In this document: one piece after another, positions 52,596 to 60,978 of the stretch
Numbering within the stretch: position 1 is the first letter of the stretch
How the letters are laid out: each line of letters starts with the position of its first letter
Assembly: GCA_016200325.1 (NCBI GenBank)
Contig: JACQEZ010000020.1
Coordinates: 248,001-312,000 of the forward strand
Length of the DNA: 64,000 nucleotides
Direction: 5' to 3'
Source of the DNA: Candidatus Manganitrophaceae bacterium
Lineage (GTDB): Bacteria; Nitrospirota; Nitrospiria; SBBL01; Manganitrophaceae
Notes under the pieces: generated by a model
The model's database searches: none
What the model was told of the DNA's origin: nothing
Seen by the model: only the letters and a program-made list of their open reading frames with translations
Program-made: the position numbers and the translations under genes

Positions 52596-53886
52596 TCGGT
52601 ATAGCCGGCCTGAAATGACGGCGATTTGGGAGTCAAAAAACAAGTACGAAACATGGCTTCAGGTGGAACTCCTTGCCTGCGAGGCGATGGTGCAACAAGG
52701 AGAGGTGCCGAAATCGGTGCCGGAGGTCATCCGCTCAAAGGCGAAGATCGATCCTGTTCGAATCGACGAACTGGAAAAGCAAGTCAAACATGATGTCATT
52801 GCGTTTTTGACGTCGATCACCGAAAAAGTCGGAGAGGACGGACGTTATCTTCATTTGGGAATGACCTCTTCCGACGTGCTCGATACGGCACTGGCGGTGA
52901 TGATGCGCCAGGCCTCGGACATTCTCCTCGGCGATCTTCGCGCGCTCATGATCGTGCTGAAACAAAAGGCGGAGCAGTATAAGGAGACAGTCATGATCGG
53001 CCGCTCGCATGGGGTTCATGGAGAGCCGATTACGTTTGGTCTGAAAATAGCCCTTTGGTATGACGAGATCAAGCGGAATCTGCATCGTATGGAAGAAGCG
53101 AAGGAGGTGATCTCCTACGGGAAGATCTCCGGTGCCATGGGAACATTCGCCCACCTCCACCCTTCCGTCGAGGCTTATGTCTGCGAAAAGCTGGGGCTTA
53201 AGCCGGAACCGGTCTCAAATCAAATCGTTCAGCGGGATCGACACGCCCAATTTATTCAGACGCTTGCCCTGATTGCGGCCAGTCTTGAAAAATTCGCCAC
53301 CGAGATTCGCCACCTGCAACGGACGGAGGTGCTCGAGGCGGAAGAGCCGTTTGAAAAAGGGCAAAAGGGCTCCTCTGCAATGCCTCACAAACGGAATCCG
53401 ATCGGTTGCGAAAATATTTGCGGCTTGGCGCGCATTATCCGATCGAACGCCAACGCTGCGCTTGAAAACGTTCCCCTCTGGCATGAGCGGGATATCAGCC
53501 ACTCCTCCGTCGAGCGGATCATTATTCCAGACAGCACCATTCTTCTCGATTTCATGCTGGCGCGTTTCACCAAAATCATGAAAGGCCTTTTCGTCTATCC
53601 GGAACGGATGGCCGAGAATTTGGAACGGACGGGGGGAACGATCTATTCCCAAAAGGTACTGCTCCTCTTGATTCGGAAGGGGATGGAGCGTGAACAGGCG
53701 TATGAGATCGTGCAGTCTACCGCGATGGAGGTCTTTAATAAAGGGGGATCTTTTAAAGAAGCGATCCTCTCTCGACCGGAGGTCTTGAAAAAGTTGAGCG
53801 CTCAGGAAGTCGAGGGCTGTTTCGATCCGCATCAATTTGTCGCTCATATCGAAGCGATTTACAAGCGGGTTTTCAGTGGCGCTTAA
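52588..53886 (+). CDS. purB: Adenylosuccinate lyase
   Basis: 432 residues, the Bacillus-type length. Motifs: MIDRYSRPEMTAIWESKNKY at the start, MTSSDVLDTA, IGRSHGVHGEPITFG with the catalytic His, and the signature loop GQKGSSAMPHKRNPIGCEN. It removes fumarate from SAICAR and adenylosuccinate. purS follows after 58 nt; other purine genes are not in view. Confidence 0.95.
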   Translation: MIDRYSRPEMTAIWESKNKYETWLQVELLACEAMVQQGEVPKSVPEVIRSKAKIDPVRIDELEKQVKHDVIAFLTSITEKVGEDGRYLHLGMTSSDVLDTALAVMMRQASDILLGDLRALMIVLKQKAEQYKETVMIGRSHGVHGEPITFGLKIALWYDEIKRNLHRMEEAKEVISYGKISGAMGTFAHLHPSVEAYVCEKLGLKPEPVSNQIVQRDRHAQFIQTLALIAASLEKFATEIRHLQRTEVLEAEEPFEKGQKGSSAMPHKRNPIGCENICGLARIIRSNANAALENVPLWHERDISHSSVERIIIPDSTILLDFMLARFTKIMKGLFVYPERMAENLERTGGTIYSQKVLLLLIRKGMEREQAYEIVQSTAMEVFNKGGSFKEAILSRPEVLKKLSAQEVEGCFDPHQFVAHIEAIYKRVFSGA

Positions 53887-53944
53887 CGGGTCTTGCGGTC
53901 ATAAAAAACCATTTTAGGGTATCATTACAGAGTAGGATAAAGAG

Positions 53945-54193
53945 ATGAGAGCAAAAATTTATATCACGCTGAAGAGCGGCATTTTGGACCCGCAAGGAAA
54001 GGCGATAGAGCATGCGCTCTCGGTTCTCGGTTTTAAGGGAGTCAAGGAGGCCCGCGTCGGGAAGTATATGGAACTGGTTCTCGCCCCCGGACCGGCCGAT
54101 CAGATCGAGAAGAGTGTCAAGGAAATGTGCGAAAAGCTGCTCGCCAATACTGTTATTGAAACATACCGTTATGAAATCGACCCCGAAGGATAA
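53945..54193 (+). CDS. purS: PurS, FGAM synthase subunit
   Basis: 82 residues, normal PurS length. Start MRAKIYITLKSGILDPQGKA and LGFKGVKEARVGKYMEL are diagnostic. PurS joins PurQ and PurL in FGAM synthase, but neither follows: the next gene, 2 nt away, is a signalling protein. purQ and purL must lie elsewhere. Confidence 0.92.
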   Translation: MRAKIYITLKSGILDPQGKAIEHALSVLGFKGVKEARVGKYMELVLAPGPADQIEKSVKEMCEKLLANTVIETYRYEIDPEG

Positions 54194-54195
54194 TT

Positions 54196-55371
54196 ATGAG
54201 TCTTGAAGGACGACTTGAAGATCTCGGCCTGGCCGATATTTTTCAAATCATCAGCCTCAGCAAGCGTTCGGGTGTCTTGACCGTCATCCGGAAAGAGGGA
54301 ACCGGGCGTCTGGTCTTCAATAAAGGGATGCTGATTTATGGGAGTTCCGACAGCGTCAACCGTCTTGGTTATACGTTAATCAAAAAAGGATTGATCACGA
54401 CGGAAGAGCTGGAAAAAGCGTTGAAGCTCCAGAAAACAGGGCCGGCGAAGCTTCCGATTGGAGCCGTTTTAGAAAAAATCGGAGCGGTCTCTAAAGGAGT
54501 GCTGGAGCAGGAGCTCAGGAATCATTTGGCCGAGGTCGTTCGGGATTTCCTCAATTGGAAAAGCGGCTCGTTTCATTTCGAACTTGGAAATCCGGTGGCC
54601 AATGACTTGACCCTGGAGTCGGGACTCAACCTTGATTTTTTGATGATGGAAGCGAGCCGGCTTCAGGATGAGTATGAACGCGATCAGCGCGATCAGCTGG
54701 AGCAGAAAACGCTTCCTCCCGTCTCGAACGGGTCTCCTCCCTCCGCTGAGCCGGATTCCCCAGAGGGGCAAAGTTCTTTCGAAAAAGATGCTTCTTCAAC
54801 CGGAGGCGGATCGGTGGATGCCTCGACAAAAACATCTTATCGGAAAGATCTTGCCCTGCTGACATCGATGATTGAGGAACTCTCCGGACCGGCGAGCGGC
54901 AGCGAAATCACCCTTCTTGTTCTACGCTTTGCGAGCGAGGTGATGAACCGCGCCATTATTTTTTTGGTTCGGCGTCAGGATATTCTGGGACTCGGTCAAT
55001 TCGGCCTTCAATTTGAAGACCAGGTTGCGGATGAAAAAATTCGCGAGGTTCAAATCCCATTGACGGAACCGTCCCTTTTTAGGGAGGTCATCGAAAACAA
55101 AGGGCGCTACAAAGGAACGTTCCCACAGGAAAAATGGCACCGGTATTTCATCGATCAAATTGGAGGAGGGTGGCCGGAGGAAATTTTTCTCGCACCGTTA
55201 CTCAATGGTCCAGAGGTCATTGCCCTGTTGTATGGAGATAACCTGCCAGAGCGGAATACAATCTCGGAAACGGAAGGGCTGGAGGCTTTTGTCAGAGTTG
55301 CCGGTTTCGCTTTCGGAAAGGCCAAGCTCGAGAGGAAATTACAAGAGGTGAGGCAACGGGGGCCTGCATAG
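54196..55371 (+). CDS. PATAN (DUF4388)-domain signalling protein
   Basis: 391 residues. N-terminal DUF4388/PATAN: MSLEGRLEDLGLADIFQIISLSKRSGVL, LVFNKGMLIYGSS, with the LGYTLIKKGLITTEELEKAL helix pair. A disordered Pro/Ser-rich linker (about 175-215) leads to a C-terminal GAF-like domain of about 170 residues. Such proteins are receivers or adaptors in chemosensory and gliding systems. It starts 2 nt after purS and precedes a response regulator and CheA. Confidence 0.75.
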   Translation: MSLEGRLEDLGLADIFQIISLSKRSGVLTVIRKEGTGRLVFNKGMLIYGSSDSVNRLGYTLIKKGLITTEELEKALKLQKTGPAKLPIGAVLEKIGAVSKGVLEQELRNHLAEVVRDFLNWKSGSFHFELGNPVANDLTLESGLNLDFLMMEASRLQDEYERDQRDQLEQKTLPPVSNGSPPSAEPDSPEGQSSFEKDASSTGGGSVDASTKTSYRKDLALLTSMIEELSGPASGSEITLLVLRFASEVMNRAIIFLVRRQDILGLGQFGLQFEDQVADEKIREVQIPLTEPSLFREVIENKGRYKGTFPQEKWHRYFIDQIGGGWPEEIFLAPLLNGPEVIALLYGDNLPERNTISETEGLEAFVRVAGFAFGKAKLERKLQEVRQRGPA

Positions 55372-55466
55372 AGACTCAGATGGAGAGGCGCTTTAATCTA
55401 GAACGCCTCGACTCGATCTCCACAGTAAGGGATTAATCATCGATTGGAGGAGAAGGAATCAAAAAG

Positions 55467-55829
55467 GTGCTTGTGGTAGATGATTCTGCGCCGATGCGAT
55501 CACTTTTGGTCTCGGCGATTGAGGAGATTGATGGGGTCGACGCCGTGGAAGCGACCAATGGTTTTGAGGCCCTCAAGGCCCTCCCAATGCAGCCATTTGA
55601 TCTGATTATGACCGATATCAACATGCCCCAAATCAACGGTCTTGAAATCGTTCACTTCATCATGAGCCATGAGATATACCGAAATATTCCTCTGGTCATT
55701 ATCTCGACGGAAACCGGTCAGGCCGATATCAAAAAAGGGCTTTCCCTCGGTGCGAAGAGATACATCACTAAGCCGTTCGATCCCGAGCAAGTTAAAAAGG
55801 TCGTAAAAGAGCTTTTAAAGCTGAATTAG
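55467..55829 (+). CDS. CheY-like response regulator
   Basis: 120 residues as a GTG start. Single receiver domain: acidic D5 and D6, phospho-acceptor D50 (LIMTDINMP), the S/T switch in IISTETG and the Lys in ITKPF. No output domain, so it acts by protein contact. The best Shine-Dalgarno (GGAGGAG, 55446-55452) lies 5 nt before an ATC at 55458, which would give the usual KKVLVVDD start; GTG at 55467 has AAGGA 9 nt upstream. The start is therefore uncertain. Confidence 0.88.
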   Translation: MLVVDDSAPMRSLLVSAIEEIDGVDAVEATNGFEALKALPMQPFDLIMTDINMPQINGLEIVHFIMSHEIYRNIPLVIISTETGQADIKKGLSLGAKRYITKPFDPEQVKKVVKELLKLN

Positions 55830-55836
55830 GAGACGC

Positions 55837-57912
55837 ATGGTCAAGAAGAGAAATGATCCGGCATTGACCGATTTCGTTCCTGAGGCGGAAGAGCTGATAG
55901 ACCTCCTCCATCAAAATATTCAAATCATTGAAAACCTTCCCGACCGAGCCCAGGTTAAACCGGATATCATTAATGCGATCTTTCGGGCTGCGCATACCCT
56001 CAAGGGAATGTCGGGAATGATCGGGCTGACCGATGTTTCTCAGTTAAGCCATCACCTTGAAGACATGCTCGACCGGCTTCGCATGGGAAAGCTCAGCTTC
56101 TCCGCTGAAGTATTTTCCGTCCTGGTTGATGGAGTCGATCTGCTGCAGCGGATGATCGAGTCCGCCACACAGGGAAAGGAAGGGCCGGAAGGCTCTTCTC
56201 TGGACGAGCGGATACAGGCGGTCCTGAACGGAAAACCTCAAGAGAGCGGAGCCAAACCGCTGGAAGGGGTCGACCTCGATCCCGCCGTATTGAACGTCCT
56301 CACGGAATATGAAAGCCATCGCCTTTTAGAGAATATCAAAGGGGATACCGTCCTGTATGAAGTGCAGGCAAAATTTAAGCTCGAGACATTTGATACCGAC
56401 CTCTCGGCCCTGAGCGCAAAGATTCAAAGCCTCGGGGAGATTATCACCACGCTCCCTAATATTAGTTCCTCCAACGAAGGGGGAATGGAGTTTAACCTGA
56501 TTGTCGGTGTTCCGACAGGAAGTCCTCCCTTGGCTCCCGATATCGTCTCGGAGCGGGTATCTGTTCGTGAGATCCGAAAAAAAAATGCTACAGAGATTGC
56601 TCCGATACAGCGCACAGAGAACGCTTCTGCCGCTCCATCCTCGGCGGAAAACCCGACCGCTTTGAGCGCGCCGCAAGAATCGGCATCGCTCCGAAGCCTC
56701 ACGCAAACGGTCAGGGTCGATATTCAAAAGCTCGATGTGCTTTTGAATATGGTTGGAGAGCTCATCCTTAGTAAAGCGGTGGTGAGCCAAATCAGCAAAG
56801 ATCTCATTGAGCAGACCGGTTTTTCAGGACCGTCTCTAGAGTTGTTAAAAGCCTCGAAAATGCTGGATAAGCGGATCGGCGAATTTCAGGAGCGACTGGT
56901 GGAAATTCGGATGATCCCGATCGGACAGATTTTTGATCGTCTGATCCGGACGGTGCGTCGGCTGTCGCGAGATTTGAACAAAGAGGTGAACCTGCTGATT
57001 TCGGGTGAAGAAACCAAAATGGATAAGTCGATGGTCGAAGAATTGGCAGATCCCCTTCTTCACCTTATTCGAAACGCCCTGGATCATGGTATCGAAAACC
57101 GGGAAGAAAGAGCAAAAGCCAACAAGCCGGACGTCGGGACGATGCATCTCCGTGCAATACAAAAGGGGAATCACATCGTGATCGAAATTGAGGATGACGG
57201 CCGGGGCATCGATACCAACCGGATATATCATAAGGCACTGGAGAGAGGGCTCATCGATCCGGCGAAGGAATATAGCGAACGGGATTTGATTAATCTGCTT
57301 TTTCTCCCCGGGTTTTCGACCCGTGAGACGGTCACCGAAGTTTCAGGAAGAGGGGTCGGTCTCGACGTGGTTGCAAAGAACATCTCTAAGCTTTCAGGCT
57401 TGGTCGATGTCGAGACCGTCCTGGGAAGGGGGTCTCGCTTCATTATCACATTGCCGATTACGCTGGTAATTATTAAAGCGCTGATTGTTCGAGTCGGCAT
57501 GGAGACGTTTGCCATTCCTCTGAACGCCGTATCGGAAAGTCTCTTAATATTACAAAAAGAAATAAAGACGATAGAGCGAAAAGAGGTCATCCGCCTGAGG
57601 GACCATACCCTTTCTCTGATTCGTTTAAAAGATCTCTTTAATTTGAGGGGAGGAGGGTCTTCCAACGAGCGCCTTTATGTGATTGTGGTTGGGTTGGCTG
57701 AGAAGCGAATTGGATTGGTGGTCGATGCAATCGAAGGCCAACAGGAAATTGTAATTAAGGCATTGGGTGATCTTTTGAAAGATGTTCCTGGGATCTCCGG
57801 GGCAACTGAATTGGGAAGTCGTAAAACGATCTTGGTGCTCGATGTGGCCTCTTTAATCGAAGAGGCGCTTCAACGAAAAGACAAACGGAAAACCGAACTT
57901 ACGGCGGGATAG
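55837..57912 (+). CDS. cheA: Chemotaxis histidine kinase CheA
   Basis: 691 residues. P1/Hpt domain with phospho-His H53 (RAAHTLKGMSGM), a variable P2 region, P3 dimerisation, HATPase with LIRNALDHGIENREER, EDDGRGID and GRGVGLDVV, and a C-terminal CheW-like domain (FAIPLNAVSE). It phosphorylates the CheY-like protein encoded 7 nt upstream. RBS TTAGGAG precedes the ATG. Confidence 0.93.
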   Translation: MVKKRNDPALTDFVPEAEELIDLLHQNIQIIENLPDRAQVKPDIINAIFRAAHTLKGMSGMIGLTDVSQLSHHLEDMLDRLRMGKLSFSAEVFSVLVDGVDLLQRMIESATQGKEGPEGSSLDERIQAVLNGKPQESGAKPLEGVDLDPAVLNVLTEYESHRLLENIKGDTVLYEVQAKFKLETFDTDLSALSAKIQSLGEIITTLPNISSSNEGGMEFNLIVGVPTGSPPLAPDIVSERVSVREIRKKNATEIAPIQRTENASAAPSSAENPTALSAPQESASLRSLTQTVRVDIQKLDVLLNMVGELILSKAVVSQISKDLIEQTGFSGPSLELLKASKMLDKRIGEFQERLVEIRMIPIGQIFDRLIRTVRRLSRDLNKEVNLLISGEETKMDKSMVEELADPLLHLIRNALDHGIENREERAKANKPDVGTMHLRAIQKGNHIVIEIEDDGRGIDTNRIYHKALERGLIDPAKEYSERDLINLLFLPGFSTRETVTEVSGRGVGLDVVAKNISKLSGLVDVETVLGRGSRFIITLPITLVIIKALIVRVGMETFAIPLNAVSESLLILQKEIKTIERKEVIRLRDHTLSLIRLKDLFNLRGGGSSNERLYVIVVGLAEKRIGLVVDAIEGQQEIVIKALGDLLKDVPGISGATELGSRKTILVLDVASLIEEALQRKDKRKTELTAG

Positions 57913-58105
57913 AATCCTTTCCGCCCTCCAGCCATCAGTCACATCCATCCTAAATGAATAAACGACCGGACGCTCTTCCGAAGTGACTGGCGAATTTGCA
58001 TTTAGATTGATTGAAAGGCAAATGCGGGGTTCTCTATCGGACGGGTTTGAAGCGAATTGTAATGGAAAGAAGGCTTGAAAGCGCGGTGGGTGAGGGGCGG
58101 GCCGA

Positions 58106-58552
58106 TTATTTCTTTGCCGTTGTATGGAGGGTTGAAACGACTTTGACCCCTTTCGCATGGACTGCCTCGGAACTCCAGACATAACCGATGGCCCCTTCTG
58201 ATTCTCGGACCGACTCGATTACCGCGGTGCTGTCGTCCCGCAATACCGGGGCGTTGGTCCCCTCCAGGAAAACCAAATGCATCCAATGCTTGGTATATTC
58301 TGATTTCGACATTCGAAGAATCTCTCCCAAGAAAACCTTCCGGATCTCCTGGTTTTCCGCCTGATCGATCGGTTTGAGTCTTTTCCCCGCGAGGAATTGA
58401 ATTTTCCCGCGGTAGATTTCCCGCACGTCGTCGAGGGATATGGATGTAATATCAACCTGCCCGTTCACAATAATTGCGATGTCCTCCGCCCGGACCGGGG
58501 CTGCCCAGAAGATGGCGATGGAAGCCATCAGAAGCAGCGCTGACTTTAACAT
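58106..58552 (-). CDS. PstS-like periplasmic substrate-binding protein (short)
   Basis: 148 residues with a signal peptide (LLLMASIAIFWAAPVRA-ED). The rest is a single lobe like the N-terminal part of phosphate-binding proteins: ISLDDVREIYRGKIQFLAGKRL and LRDDSTAVIESVRESEGAIGYVWSSEAV. At half the size of PstS it may bind its ligand with a partner. It lies 13 nt downstream of the porin gene. Confidence 0.75.
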   Translation of the reverse strand: MLKSALLLMASIAIFWAAPVRAEDIAIIVNGQVDITSISLDDVREIYRGKIQFLAGKRLKPIDQAENQEIRKVFLGEILRMSKSEYTKHWMHLVFLEGTNAPVLRDDSTAVIESVRESEGAIGYVWSSEAVHAKGVKVVSTLHTTAKK

Positions 58553-58565
58553 TCTCTCCCTCCTC

Positions 58566-59678
58566 TCAGAATGCGAATGACCACTGTACGGCGTATTCGG
58601 AGTGATTTTCTATTCCTCTTTCGTGAACTCTCCGCACCTCCGCTTTTAATGCTGTTTCAGCGGAAATATCATACCGCACTCCCACGAGGGCAATCCATCT
58701 ATCGACGGCGGAAAGCGCCGCCATATACGGATCCCCGGCGCGTGTTGGGGTTGCTTCCTGAATGAGGCTCTGTTCAAAGCGAGTATAGGGAGTCAGAAAA
58801 TCTATTAGAGTATATCCGAGCTGCACATAGTAAAATGTGTTTCTGCTGGTTCCCAGACCGGCCAGCTCATCTTTGTTATTTACCCAAAAGACTTCGGAGA
58901 GCAGTTCAAAAGGCTGCCCCTCTTGATCATAGATGAGAGCGGCATTCAATATTTGCTGTCTGACCTGGAGGACCCGGAGGCCGGTCGAGTCATACCCATC
59001 CACTTTACTAAAGCTCCCCGAGCCGATTATCTTGAGTGCGGTCATAAACCGCGGGCTGACCTGAAGGCGAAATGAGACCGCCTTATTCTTATTGTCATCC
59101 GTGGCATTGTTCGGGTCAAGTTCTACCCCCTCGGTCGCCCCGACATTCATAATTCTAGAGCCATTCCCGACCATCAGATCATATCCGAAAATGAGCGGTC
59201 CGAGCGAGTAGCGGCCTGCCGTCCAGACGCCGACCAGATGAACCGGAAAAAGACCCCCTTCATCTTCAAACTTAATGAAAAATGGGCGATCGATGGTGGT
59301 CTGCATCTGCTTTCCATGGTGGAAGGTAATATTCCAATAGCCCAGAGCATTGTGGACACGACCTGCCCGGATTTTGAGGGCATCGTTAAAAATATATCCG
59401 ATCTGAAGCCGCTCGACGTCAACGCCTCCATCTTCCAGGGCCATCTCGGTCAGAATTTCAATATGGTCTGTCACGAGTTCCGAAACATAAAGATCGATCG
59501 CTCCCAATGAAAATGATCCGTTTTCATTCGGATCCCCCTTCAGCGTGCTCTTTAAAAAATCAACATCGGAGAAACCTTTGATTTCAAATCCATGTGCTAC
59601 GGAAAGAGATAAGAATAGGAAGAACAGAATTCCCCATAGAGAAATAAATGGTCGGTACCGTCCGTGTGTTTGACTCAT
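58566..59678 (-). CDS. Outer-membrane beta-barrel porin-like protein
   Basis: 370 residues, signal peptide ending near VAHG-F, alternating beta pattern and terminal Phe (WSFAF), the mark of outer-membrane barrels. It contains FSDVDFL near the start, IGYIFNDALKIRAGRVHNALGYWN and repeated strands of 10-12 residues. GAGGAGAAGG precedes the ATG. With the PstS-like gene it may form an uptake or anion-sensing pair. Confidence 0.8.
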   Translation of the reverse strand: MSQTHGRYRPFISLWGILFFLFLSLSVAHGFEIKGFSDVDFLKSTLKGDPNENGSFSLGAIDLYVSELVTDHIEILTEMALEDGGVDVERLQIGYIFNDALKIRAGRVHNALGYWNITFHHGKQMQTTIDRPFFIKFEDEGGLFPVHLVGVWTAGRYSLGPLIFGYDLMVGNGSRIMNVGATEGVELDPNNATDDNKNKAVSFRLQVSPRFMTALKIIGSGSFSKVDGYDSTGLRVLQVRQQILNAALIYDQEGQPFELLSEVFWVNNKDELAGLGTSRNTFYYVQLGYTLIDFLTPYTRFEQSLIQEATPTRAGDPYMAALSAVDRWIALVGVRYDISAETALKAEVRRVHERGIENHSEYAVQWSFAF

Positions 59679-59796
59679 CTACCTTCTCCTCGCAGGATGG
59701 ACTACACAAATGCGCGTCGTACTGCTCTTAATCCGCAAACTGTTATTATTTCAGGGCTTATCTTAGGACACTGATGAGATGAAAAGTCCGCTACAA

Positions 59797-59824
59797 GATA
59801 CCACAAGGCCGTAATATGTCAATG
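59797..59824 (-). promoter_or_regulatory. Promoter of the porin operon
   Basis: Minus strand: TTGACA (59824-59819), 16-bp spacer, TATCTT (59802-59797). The -35 overlaps TGTCA-A-TGACA, a possible operator. Leader about 110 nt. Confidence 0.5.
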
Positions 59825-59951
59825 ACATTTTTTGGTCGTTCTCCGGAATGTAATTACACATCAGAATGAAATCTTTTCATCCGGATTGCGTTTCCGGATT
59901 GGAAGCACACGTTATGATTGGAAAAATTTATAAGCCCTATTTATACCGAAG

Positions 59952-59967
59952 AGGCATGACGCTTGCA
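59952..59967 (+). promoter_or_regulatory. Sigma-54 promoter upstream of merR-cheW-mcp
   Basis: AGGCATG-ACGC-TTGCA matches TGGCACG-N4-TTGCW at all but two positions; GG and GC are 12 nt apart. It stands 77 nt before the MerR-like start. Confidence 0.6.
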
Positions 59968-60043
59968 GTTCTCCAGATCAAAATTCCCACAACCCTGTGG
60001 GATGTGATTGTAACCTTCTTCATGTAAAAAGAAAGACATCGTC

Positions 60044-60331
60044 ATGGAACTACCGATACCGCACCGGTTTGGGCCCAAGGAAATATGCAGACGACTGAAC
60101 CTCTCACATCGACAGTTGGATTACTGGGTTTTGATTGGGGTGGTCAGGCCCATTTTGGAGCCGCACGGGAAAAAAGTTTTTAAGAAATTTACCGATCAGG
60201 ATTTTTATTTTCTGAGAGAGGTGAAAGCATTAACGGATGAAGGCTTTATCGTGAGCAAGGCCGCCGAAAAGGTTCGAGAGAATTGGTCTAGACGAATGGA
60301 GTCTCATGGCAAAGAAGGGACGGCCGAGTAA
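60044..60331 (+). CDS. MerR-family DNA-binding protein (short)
   Basis: 95 residues. Helix-turn-helix of MerR type: FGPKEICRRLNLSHRQLDYWVLIGVV with the wing VRPILEPHGKKVFKKFTDQDF. No effector domain, so it is probably a constitutive or protein-controlled regulator. cheW overlaps its end by 26 nt, so the two are coupled. Confidence 0.8.
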   Translation: MELPIPHRFGPKEICRRLNLSHRQLDYWVLIGVVRPILEPHGKKVFKKFTDQDFYFLREVKALTDEGFIVSKAAEKVRENWSRRMESHGKEGTAE

Positions 60332-60977
60332 AAAAGGTGGCGCGAGTGTGTCGACGCCGGAATTGACTCAAGAAGACATTGAATTGCCTCCTCAGGAAAC
60401 CTGCGCGGTGTCAGACGCCCCTCCGGCTTCCGACGCTTCGGAAGGGGCGTTGTCACCGACGGAAGACGGGAACCTTCCATCGTCTTCCATTAAAGATCAA
60501 TCGGACGATACCCCCGAGGAGCCCTTTTTGGAAGATCCGGAAGAGGTTGAACTCCTCACCTTCAATCTTGCAGAAGAAGAATATGCAGTCGACATCAAGC
60601 TGGTTCAGGAAATTTCAAAAATGGCCGAAATGACCATGCTCCCACGGACCCCTGCTTATATTAAAGGCATTATTACCCTGAGAGGAAATGTGATTCCCGT
60701 TTTTGACATCCGTTCTAAGCTGGGTCTGCCTGCCTTTGTGAAAGGACCGAAGAGCCGGTTCATCATCTGCACAACGGAAAAGGGAAGGGCGGCCATGCTG
60801 GTCGACCAGGTAAATGATGTGGCTCGGCTGTTGAGGTATCGTCTGGAGCCGCCTCCCGCCGGCGTCGCCGCCAGTAGCAGCGGGTTCATCCGAAATATTG
60901 CCAGACATGGGGATCGCCTCCTCATTCTTCTAGAGACTGAAAAAGTATTGGAACTCGATCGTGTCGATGAGGAGTGA
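60306..60977 (+). CDS. cheW: CheW adaptor with N-terminal extension
   Basis: 223 residues, about 75 longer than CheW. The extension (1-85) is Ser/Pro/Glu-rich and disordered, then a CheW SH3-like domain: [45 protein letters not shown], and [14 protein letters not shown]. It links the MCP downstream to CheA. It overlaps the MerR-like gene. Confidence 0.88.
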   Translation: MAKKGRPSKKGGASVSTPELTQEDIELPPQETCAVSDAPPASDASEGALSPTEDGNLPSSSIKDQSDDTPEEPFLEDPEEVELLTFNLAEEEYAVDIKLVQEISKMAEMTMLPRTPAYIKGIITLRGNVIPVFDIRSKLGLPAFVKGPKSRFIICTTEKGRAAMLVDQVNDVARLLRYRLEPPPAGVAASSSGFIRNIARHGDRLLILLETEKVLELDRVDEE

Positions 60978-60978
60978 T

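Larger units (their letters stand above)
59679..60043. other. Intergenic region between porin and MerR-like genes
   Basis: 365 nt with the porin promoter (59797-59824), a sigma-54 site (59952-59967), a CCCACA-ACCC-TGTGGG hairpin (59986-60001) and no gene. Confidence 0.5.

Noticed and set aside
57853-58182. 109-codon minus-strand frame at the cheA end
   Set aside because: It overlaps both cheA and the PstS-like gene in other frames and contains no family motif.
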